Origin: Trichobilharzia szidati
Lineage: Eukaryota > Platyhelminthes > Trematoda > Strigeidida > Schistosomatidae
Assembly (NCBI GenBank): GCA_944472155.2
Contig: OX235271.1
Span: forward strand, 45,643,991-45,707,990
DNA: 64,000 bases
Direction: 5' to 3'
Shown in pieces: positions 55,730-64,000 of the stretch. The notes beneath the pieces were generated by a model. That model was given only the letters and a program-made list of their open reading frames with translations. It had not been told where the DNA came from and searched no databases. How positions within the stretch are numbered: position 1 is the first letter of the stretch; every line of letters starts with the position of its first letter. The position numbers were made by a program, and so were the translations under genes.

Positions 55730-55995
55730 AAGTCTGATCACGGATTGATATCATTTGGAGAACCATGAAGGCCGAAATGGAGTACTGGACAGCTGTTTCG
55801 TCGCATTTTGGGGCTCTTCTTAAGTACGAAACCACTGGGGTTAGAATCGGGTTACAAGCCCATAGACCATTCAGCCACTGGCTTCCGATCCAGTGGCCCA
55901 TGAATTCCAACTACTGAAGAGTCCCCGACTGGGAAAAAACAGGGGCTGCCCAGTACTCCTAGCTGGCTTTCAATAGTTCTTTAACTAACAATCAG
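55730..55995. mobile_element. Inverted pair of hammerhead-family B remnants
   Basis: Minus copy 55730-55915 and, directly behind, a plus piece 55916-55995 that begins at the ribozyme (CTGAAGA-GTCCCCGACTGGG-AAAA-CAGGGGCTGCC-CAGTACTCC). The GAAA is damaged in the plus piece. Confidence 0.62.
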
Positions 55996-56082
55996 TCTGA
56001 AATTAAATCTGAAACAAATCTAGAAGATATGGTATCTCCTGTGTAACGTTTATAGTTTTGAACCTTCAGACTAAAAGTGACT

Positions 56083-57248
56083 GATGGCTTTTGAGTGGAA
56101 TATAGTGCTTCAACAGTACATATCCACTTCCTTCTATTTTCTGCTGTCCCCTTCAGCTGGGCCTACAAGTGACCATAATCTCTCATATCCTCCTTACACG
56201 ATCTTCACCATGTCATCCTTGGACTACTCACTCATCGTTTCCTATTCAGATTCCATTCAAGAGCCTAACGCGAGATGTCTTTCGATGGTCTCCTCAGCGT
56301 ACGCCCAGTCCATCTCCATTTTCTCCTACAAATTTCTTGAACAATAGGCTCTTGGTTAGTTTGTTCCCATAGTTTCTTGTTGCTTATTCTTTCTGGCCAT
56401 TTGATCTTCAGTATGGAGCCAAAGAAGGCACCTGTTGATGAAAGTCTGCAACCTGTCGGAAATCCTTTCCGTGACACTCAGTGAAAGTTTGTGACCCATA
56501 TAGAAGGACCGAATTCACATTGGTGTTGAATAGCCGAATCTTGTTCTTTATGCTGAGGTGGAGTGTAGAAGATTTCCAAACTGGTTTCAGGTTGATGAAG
56601 GTAAATCTTGCCTGTCCGTTTCTGGCTGCCTCTCACATCTTCAGCCGTTCGGTCAGCCTGTGGTTGAAACCGTGCTTCCCAGCCAGATAAGTGAAGGAAG
56701 TGACCTACTTCAAATCTCTCCTACTGATGGTATTAGGTGCTGGTTGTTGTTGCTGTTGGTTGGTTATCTGCATCACCTCCGTCTTCTCTATGCTCACCTG
56801 TAGTCCTGTCTTCGCTGCTGGCCTCATCACCCAGTTTGTCGTTTATTGTCTCTAGGTGTTTGAGTTTGTGTGACATAAGACATATGTCATCCAGGCTTGA
56901 AATCCAAACCTTCTGGAGTTTTCTTGTCGACACAGCGTATTCCTGTCTTCTAACTTCCCACTTACGATCTGTGGCCTAATTCGGCCCACCACAATTAGGA
57001 ATATCATTGTTGATAATGAACAGTCTGTCTCACTCCTATATTCACTTTGAAAGCCTCAGTGAGTTGTCGACTGTGGATCACCTGACATTTGGTATTGTCA
57101 AATAGTTGGTGAATGCGTTTGATAAAGACTTGGGCACTGCGCACCGTAGTGCTGAAGCAGTTTCCAAATTACCCCTCAGTTAACGCTGCCGAAGGTGTCG
57201 ATGAAGTTAAGCTACATGTTTGACTACCATTCTATTCTCGTCTGTACT
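56083..57248 (-). mobile_element. RTE-like LINE, 1.2-kb 3' part
   Basis: Longest RTE-like copy. Minus strand from 57248: a KAFGSVN/VIWKLLQHYG-like palm region, VRQTVHYQQ area, the DDICLMSHKLKHLETIND stretch near 56890 (FADD box lost), DGGDADNQPTATTTST, then PERISNKKLWEQTNQEPIVQ, EICRRKWRWTGRTLRRPSKD and the 3' end near 56090. The terminal hairpin is partly gone. Confidence 0.85.
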
Positions 57249-57603
57249 AGAGAGAAATACAAAGATAATACACTGGTGACCTGATATTTCATTGTTCCCT
57301 TTAAATTACATTTATAATTTAACGAAATTCGACTACTGTAAACCGATACTCGCATGAACAACAATAACAAACCACTATGAAGCTCAAAATTACTATTAGA
57401 TAGTGATCAGTGCTGTACAGTTTTCAAATGGCGATATTTCATGTCGAAATCTGCTTTGATATAAATCCACTCCACGGAAATCTCTAACTTCTGAATGCCA
57501 AGTACTATACATGAGGTGCTGATCTTAAATTCTTTCTTATTTCACAATAACACAATGCTTACAAGTTTTTCTTCTTTTTTCTTCTTTTCCCTTGTCTTAT
57601 TAG

Positions 57604-58161
57604 AAGTTTCATTCGAAGGAAACAAATGGCTAAACGAAGAAATCATTCTAAATATTTATATTGTTCTGATTATCCAAAACCTCGACCGATCAATCATAGT
57701 TATATTAAAACAGATAAAGCCTATTATTGGTCACCAGTGAAACCAAGACATAAAAATTCGTCTTCATTATGGTCTGAAGGCTTATTAAAAAATAATCATA
57801 ATTATAATAATAATAATTGTACATCTTCATCGTCATCATTAAATCAGTCGAATCATCATATGAAGAACTGCCAGCAACATCCTTTTCCTTCTAATGGTAA
57901 TTATGCCAGGAATTCATATTTTACCCAACGTCAATGTAATTCGTCTAATGATATTATTCATAATTATCGTAACAATATTAACAATAATAATAATTCTTAT
58001 AAGCAGAATTGTCAACATCATAAAGGCATAAGAGAATCGGAAAATTATTTAGCTGCTGGATATGCAGAATATTATAAACGAATGAACAATACCTCTAAAC
58101 TCAATATGAATAAACCAAATTCCGTGATTGGAATGTATCAAAATACTCAGAGAATACAAAA
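57604..58161 (+). CDS. Asn/Ser-rich protein, internal exon
   Basis: A 558-nt exon begins after a very strong acceptor (a 40-nt pyrimidine tract and ATTAG) and ends AA|GTAAGT in phase 2. It encodes SFIRRKQMAKRRNHSKYLYC, SDYPKPRPINHSYIKTDKAY, YWSPVKPRHKNSSSLWSEG, an Asn/His/Ser-rich low-complexity stretch encoded by AAT/CAT runs, and GIRESENYLAAGYAEYYKRM. No membrane segment or catalytic motif is visible. The open frame extends upstream of ATG 57626 to the acceptor, so that ATG is probably internal. I do not recognise the family; the low-complexity centre looks disordered. The frame is intact over 186 codons in AT-rich DNA, which supports a real gene. Confidence 0.75.
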
Positions 58162-58499
58162 GTAAGTGGGGTGGGTGAATTGGTTTTAAAATTTATAAAA
58201 ATTATTCTTTTTTCATTGTCATCCTTCACTGGCTACATTTGTGTTGATCTCATCCCTGATAGAAACCTAGTTGTTTTGTAGAATGTTGCAAGGTCTTCTT
58301 TGCTTGCAGGTTGTTCTGCTTCACTTGCCATAGATGGCTTCATAATATTATCTTTTGTCTTCTCTGGCACTTTTCTTTACTCTTTTGTTCAGTGTATTGT
58401 AACTTGCTTTCACCTGCCTTTTTTTGTTGCACTGGATAATCTTATGTTTCACCACCCTTCTCTCTTTTATCAGCCCCATGTGCCTGTAGAGAGTCGATG

Positions 58500-59350
58500 A
58501 TATATGTCTGATTTCCCACAAACTGGAACATATTCAAGTGAAAAGCAACAAGTTCGCAGAAGAAGCATCCTGAGAAGATTGGACTTCAGGTGAACATAGA
58601 GAAAACAGAGTTGATAAAGATTCCTCGCCAACAGTAAGTGCAACAGCAACAGACAACAATCAGCCAGCATAATACGGAGGAATCTGAATGAACCAACCTC
58701 CTTTATCTACCTACTTGCCTACCTAGGAAGCATCGTCATTTCAACTACAGGCCAACGGAACTCATGAGGATATCAGAGTGATGATCATCGCGAAAGCAAG
58801 GCAAGCTTACATTTCTCTCAAGTCTGTTTGGAGATCAACAGCACTCAGCATGAAAATGAAAGTAAGATTCGGATTTTCAACTCCAATGTGAAGTCAGTGC
58901 TACTCTATATGGATCAGAGATTTGGCGCCACGCCGCGTCACGAAGGCCACTTCGAACAAACTACATACCTTCATCGACAGCTGTGTTCGTAACTTCGATA
59001 CTTCGCTCAAGATCAGATGGCCGGTCAGAAAAGATGGGCAAAAGGAATCTCTGGCAATGAACGAACCAACCCAGCAGGAATCGGTTGTGCAACAAATATG
59101 CAGGATGAAATGGAGTTGGATTGGCCGTACTCTGAGAAAACAATCAAGTGAGATTACACGCAAGGCCATCGCTCGAGTGGAACCAGACTGAATGTGAAGC
59201 GGTGAGTTGGCCGTCAGTGTGAGAGTGACATGGAGGAGGTTATGCGAAGTGAAGATGGAAGCATGTGGGCAGATTTGGAGCGAGCTTGACACGTTGGCGT
59301 AGAACTGAACTCAACGGAGACGTGCGACTCAAGCCCTAAAAGAAACAATA
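58500..59350 (+). mobile_element. RTE-like LINE 3' fragment in the intron
   Basis: Sense-orientation copy within the intron between the Asn/Ser-rich exons: SPTNWNIFK/KQQVRRRS region, GLQVNIEKTELIKIP, ALTRRRVTKATSNKLHTFID with SCVRNFDTSLKIRWPVRKDG, and EPTQQESVVQQICRMKWSWI with GRTLRKQSSEITRKAIARVE. The tail is AGAAACAATAATAATAT. Confidence 0.87.
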
Positions 59351-59888
59351 ATAATATCATACTGTTTTCATTAATTCATTTTCAAACATGTGAATTATTA
59401 TTGTCTCGTTATATACCATATGCAGGCAGTATATGAGTATAATTTCTGATATTAGATGAGAGAATATAAAATTCTGCCAGTAATATAGGCTAGCCATCAT
59501 TATTAAAGTGGCTGGGAAAGGAGATATTTAGCTGGCATACTGACACATGATGACTGGTCACACGTTTCTGTATGTGAAGCGATATCCTCCTGTATAAAGA
59601 AATTAACAATAATGGAACATTCGATAATTATAGAACGTGAGGTTGCTTTGCTAATCTCATAAGGCACTTTTATCAAGTGGATAGATTACACACTACATGG
59701 TGAGAAATTAGCCTTGTCCTATTGTCTATGACTTAACTTATGAACAGTAATTGAAATATAGAAGATATCTAAAATAATTTATCACTTATAAGTTTTAGAC
59801 CTGTGTGAAAACTAGTTACCTCAGATTAACCAGTAGGATAACCAAGATAAGATACCCACTATGGCAATGTTAGATTATTGAAAGCAAT

Positions 59889-60123
59889 GTTTTTTTTCCT
59901 TCACGTTCCCAGTGGAACATAGGGCTTCAAGCTAGAGGCTTGAAGTTTCTGTAGAAGTGTTTATTTTTACAGGATGGGGTTGCTAGCCTCATGCCCAACC
60001 TTCCCTCTTTGCCAGTTCTATTACTGGCTAAGCGAGGTAAAGGAGTGCGTCGGTGGCCGGGGATCGAACCCCGGACCATATGCACGGTCGGCAAGCGTCC
60101 TAACCGCTGTGCCACCGACGCAC
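59889..60123 (-). mobile_element. SINE family A with 12-bp TSD, young
   Basis: Full-length minus-strand copy close to the family consensus; TSD ATTGAAAGCAAT at 59877-59888 and 60124-60135 is exact. Confidence 0.95.
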
Positions 60124-61089
60124 ATTGAAAGCAATAAATAGGATAATTTAGACGTACACTTTGTGCCTACTGGCAGCATACATTGAGGGTGAATCCATAC
60201 CTTAAGATACACCAGTCAGTGATACTAAAAATGTTATCACTAGGCTTGAACTTTCTACTGACCATAGGTATGATATGATTTCATAACTTACCCCAAGTAA
60301 GTAATCAGTCCTTTATTAAACGAATGCAGTGCTACTCTGCTATACTTCAATAGTAAACCAGTGAATCTTACATAATAAATTTAATTGATTGCAAGCAATC
60401 AGCTTTTTAATTCTCTTTAAAAGAAATGTATTATGCTTATTTACCCGTAACATTTCCATTTAAGTTTATTTCTTAACAAAAAAATGTTTGCATTCACTAA
60501 TTAGTGCTTAAATATCATACGGTTTCACTCACAAAAGTTAATCGTAAATTTCTTTATCAACTAGCCACTGTGGATCTTTTTTCTTTACGTGCGCAACTGT
60601 ATACTACTCACCACTAATAAGTAGTATGCATTTCTAAACGTTTCTCTTCTTCTTGAGTCTTGCTTTTTCTTTTTTTACTTTTTTCTGCACATTAGTTCAC
60701 TCTTTATTTTGACACAGTTTTGATGTTTACCTTCTTGAACAGTCATTTCGAAAGTGCTTTTGATGGTGATGAAACTACTAACCTCAAGACTGTAAGTTTG
60801 CGTCCGATTTTTCCTTAGTATCATTCAATAACACGACACTGTATGCTAGACAAGTGTTTAGTGGTGGATTTAACGCGTAACTCGACTGTCTGGTTTATAT
60901 TATCGAGAAGGATTCTGAGAAGGATTCAACACTAACCTTTATGAAAGCAATACTGCAGTTTATTGATCTGTGTCTAGGCTTCCTACTACCAACGACGATA
61001 TTTATGCCGGATGAAGATTAAATCATACGGTAGGCCATGAGTAGGTTGAAGACTGGCATTCTTTGGACTGAATTTGGATTTTGACTTTG

Positions 61090-61710
61090 CCGATAATTTA
61101 TCTCTAATGTGAAATAGACTCGAAGATCTTCAGCTAAAAAGCAACGAGTTGGCAGAAATGGTAGGCAATGAAGACGGGACTTCAAGTGAACAGTGACAAG
61201 GGAGAGGTGATGGAGATACCTAACCGACAACAGCAAGCACCAATCACCATCATTACTTTCACTTTTCCAGGCAGCATCATTTCATCTGCTAGCAGAACGG
61301 ATGAAGATGTCAAAACCAGCATGAATTGGAAAGACAAGACAGACCTTCGTCACTCTGAAATCAGTGTTGAAATGTACTGCATTCAGGATAAGGACCAAGA
61401 TTTGAATTTCCAGTACTAATATCAAGAGGCTTCAGACTTTTATCAACAGCTGCCTCTACCGGCTTCATACGAAAGACCAGATGGCCGGAAAGAAAGGATT
61501 CGTAGCTGAGAATCTACTAACCAACAAATGTACAGGAGCAAATGGAGATGGATCGAACACATACTGAGGAGGCCAATAAGTCACATCGTGCGCTCTGGGT
61601 GGCTTTCAAGTGGAACTCGGATCGGTAATGACGAGTTTTATTTAGGTCCAAAGATCACATGTAGGAGGTCGTGTGAAGATGAAATGAACTCGAGGGAATA
61701 ATGACAGTAA
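61090..61710 (+). mobile_element. RTE-like LINE 3' fragment
   Basis: Old plus-strand copy: KTGLQVNSDKGEVMEIPN, PITIITFTFPGSIISSASRT, DEDVKTSMN, then QKLLSTAASTGFIRKTRWPE- and RRSCEDEM-like pieces. The hairpin tail is lost. Confidence 0.75.
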
Positions 61711-61896
61711 TAACATCGTATTCGTAAAACTTCTTACAAACAAATTTTAAGCTCTTATGACCCCTGAATGATGTTTACTGAGAGATTAGTGAATGTATTT
61801 AGGTCTGATTCAGTCCTTTCATTGACTGTCTTCATTTTTATTCTAACCACCTTCCCGCATTTACCTTGAATTTTATTTTCTTACTTATATTCACAG

Positions 61897-62215
61897 ATCA
61901 ACCCAAAACCAATCACATCCTTCACCTATAAGAAATCAATCAGTGTTTTTTAATTCAAGAAAATTACCACGTGAAAATGAAATCACAGACTCTGAAACTC
62001 CAACCACTGAATTTACTGGTAGCTCAAAATCACACCAAAGTACATCACAAATTCATGTATATCGTAAAGGTAGAAGTCTGAGTCCAGCTGAAATTACTAA
62101 TTCAAGTGAATCAAAATTTTTATTCAATCGAAAGCCAAGATTTTCATTGGATGAATCAGATGAAATGAGTGATAAACCAATACAAATGAATCGACCATCA
62201 GAGTTTCATGATGTC
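61897..62215 (+). CDS. Asn/Ser-rich protein, following exon
   Basis: 319-nt exon after acceptor TATTCACAG; it completes the codon left open at 58161 and ends GTC|GTAAGT in phase 0. It encodes STQNQSHPSPIRNQSVFFNS, RKLPRENEITDSETPTTEF, QIHVYRKGRSLSPAEITNSS, FLFNRKPRFSLDESDEMSD and KPIQMNRPSEFHDV. Serine-proline sites such as RSLSP and clusters of acidic and basic residues suggest a phosphorylated, disordered regulator or scaffold (inference). Further exons lie beyond the window or are too short to see. Confidence 0.75.
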
Positions 62216-62651
62216 GTAAGTTGTATAAGAGTAGAAAATGAGCACTGTTAGATAGTTTGGTAGAATAACCAACTTTTTAATCATAATTTTATCATAGTAG
62301 TTATGCAACTTTTTAAATTACTTTATACAGTTGTATTCTCTTCCCCACATCCAAGATTAGTGTCGTGTTCTTCCTGTAACAAGTGTTGCGTATTGTTCCT
62401 CTGATTAGTGATACAGTAGTTAACGGTTTTACTTCATCTACATAGCTGTACTGCTTTTTAACAGTATTACTCTGTTCCATACTATACTGTACGACTGTAT
62501 GCCAATGCGTCCATTTCAGTGTATTTCGAGTATTTTATTCTCCATCACTTGTCTTTAAATGATTGAACATTTTAGATTTGGATAATTGTTTGTTTTTCGG
62601 TAACCCAACAAACTTTGACTGACTGTTTGGTAGCCAGAGTCAAGCAATTAA

Positions 62652-63585
62652 TTTGAATAAAGCAAGAACAACAGTGGTTTGTGCAGAATAATATGCTACC
62701 ATCATTTATTTCGTTGGCTTCTCATTAGCTGCTTACAGTCTAAATAAATTATGAGGTTTGTGTACAGAGAGGTTTTATCATACTTGCAAATTTTACATGG
62801 TGTCAGTTGACAAAAAGTTCCACAATAAGTGAACAGTGCTCAGAAAATTGCGCTTATATAGTTTTTACACAGGCAGTTCAAGTTTAAACAAAATAAATGT
62901 ATGAATACAATGGTAGAAGAGTTACGTAATAAAGACGAAATGTGCGTTAGATACAGAGTGACTAATAAATTAGGTAACAATGTACTGAGTTCAACTCAAA
63001 TCATAGAAACAAGAGACAAGCAAAATTACAGATTATAAAAGGGGGTGATGTTAAAGACAAAGATTACGTAATCAGAGTAGAGAATAAAGACATTCAGTCA
63101 CCAGGGCAAGGAAAGATTAATGACTGCTTCTTTCTGAACACATAAATCTGGTTTCAAGCGTTTGATGGAGATTGCTTTGGCAAACTTGAGGAGAATGGAA
63201 CTCCTTTGTCTATTGATAATTTTAAAGGATTTCACGATTTCTACCTCATGACCCGTGTCGAGGAGGTGTCTGGTAATAGCGCTACTATAAGAGTTTGTTC
63301 CCTTGAGACGTAGGCTTTTTGGCACATGTTCAGAAAATCAGAGGTGTACCCTTCTTTCTGTTTTCCCAATGTAACTGTTCCCTCAGATACACGTAAATTT
63401 GTCAACTGACAACATGTAAAATTTGCAAGTATGTTAAAACCTTTCTGCACACAAACCTCATAATTTATTTAGGCCGTATGCAGCTGATGAGAAGCCAACG
63501 AAATAAGCAATGATGGTACCATATTATTCTGCACAAACCACTGTTGTTCTTGCTTTATTCAAATTCATCAAGGGGAATAAATGCA
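62652..63585 (-). mobile_element. Penelope-like GIY-YIG fragment with inverted arms and 12-bp TSD
   Basis: The unit is bounded by TCAAGCAATTAA at 62640-62651 and 63586-63597. Minus-strand reading gives KFTCI-stop-GNSYIGKTERRVHL, a stop, FSEHVPKSLRLKGTNSYSS and AITRHLLDTGHEVEIVKSF, then LKFAKAISIKRLKPDLCVQK and EAVINLSLPW (63398-63098): a GIY-YIG endonuclease domain with the C-x-C entry, YIG and R/EH motifs. The 165-nt segment before the domain (63398-63564) is repeated inverted after the 3' region (62652-62814). Two stops in the domain inactivate it. Confidence 0.87.
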
Positions 63586-63714
63586 TCAAGCAATTAACTT
63601 TGTTCAAATAATAAAAGTTGACGTTAGCGAAACAGTCAGAAATCCTTACTTTAATATGAGTAATGACAAAAATTCCCCTTGCGTTGTGAGTGAAATGTAA
63701 GAGTTCACCCTTTG

Positions 63715-63835
63715 AACTTTGAGGTTTCAATAGTAGTGGTGAGGTTGCTAGTCTCAAGTCCAACTGTCTCCGTTTAAGGAGCTTACCACCGGCTAGTCTT
63801 AGAAGTGCATCGGTAGACGATTATGTCAGTGATGA
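63715..63835 (-). mobile_element. Degraded SINE family A fragment
   Basis: Tail and body blocks (AGGTTTCAATAGTAGTGGTG, AGGTTGCTAGTCTCAAGTCC, AGAAGTGCATCGG) in family A order, minus orientation; the tRNA-like head is cut off. Confidence 0.5.
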
Positions 63836-64000
63836 AGGAGTATTCTATTCAAGAACTGCTACCCGGTTAATTACTAACATTTACAGTGCATTGAGAAGAA
63901 TTAATGTCTAAAAACTATCACAATATGACAAGTGATATTATTCAGTGGATATTCGTGAAAAACAACAACTTGAAATAAACTCATAGCAGTAAAATAAGCT

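Noticed and set aside
1..64000. CRISPR array, bacterial operon or phage system
   Set aside because: Repeats are dispersed retroposons with TSDs, genes have spliceosomal introns, and there are no ribosome binding sites or operon layout.

Overview
The window is intron-rich, AT-rich animal DNA, most likely from a schistosome (blood fluke, Trematoda). Reasons: spliced fragments of conserved animal genes lie far apart in a dense field of 5'-truncated retroposons. These include Sm-alpha-like elements with hammerhead ribozymes, SR2/RTE-like and CR1-like LINE ends, Penelope-like elements with GIY-YIG domains, a Merlin DNA transposon and an LTR. All are trademarks of Schistosoma genomes. The genus is inference; I could not run a search.

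Host genes, all on the + strand unless stated. (1) 1611-6668 holds the last three coding exons of a TM9SF2 orthologue (nonaspanin), ending in the Golgi-retention tail KVD; a 3' UTR probably runs to a poly(A) signal near 7916. (2) 26540-26624 is a first coding exon of an enolase paralogue; no later enolase exon was found. (3) 57604-58161 and 61897-62215 are two phase-compatible exons of an Asn/Ser-rich protein that I do not recognise. Weaker exon candidates are 18511-18685 (+) and 37324-37601 (-).

Everything else that can be named is mobile DNA. The families are: (a) tRNA-derived SINEs with an intact Pol III A/B box head and a 3' tail shared with the RTE-like LINE; (b) three tRNA-box families carrying hammerhead ribozymes whose six-base stem III is palindromic (TGCGCA, CCTAGG or CAGCTG), often in inverted pairs; (c) RTE-like 3' fragments ending in (AAT)n; (d) CR1/RTE-type fragments ending in other short repeats, including two internally deleted copies with clear target-site duplications (TSDs); (e) Penelope-like elements, three of them in foldback form; (f) a decayed Merlin transposon with terminal inverted repeats; (g) an LTR family with one copy running into a 500-N gap.

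Layout: 1-8 kb TM9SF2 3' end with intronic repeats; 8-25 kb nested Penelope, LINE, SINE and hammerhead copies; 25-27 kb Merlin and the enolase exon; 27-57 kb mostly LINE, SINE and hammerhead debris around the gap at 33372-33871; 57-64 kb the Asn/Ser-rich gene, with LINEs in its intron and a Penelope foldback downstream. Stretches in which I recognise nothing: 7922-8530, 10400-10890, 15240-15880, 26044-26530, 26640-27140, 29470-30790, 31400-32020, 33872-34200, 34670-35400, 38300-39130, 40200-40640, 41330-42690, 43520-44480, 45270-46810, 48101-48590, 48805-49230, 49800-50680, 51870-52495, 54540-55730, 57250-57600, 59350-59880, 60136-61090. They are AT-rich, with simple repeats and a few very degraded repeat remnants.
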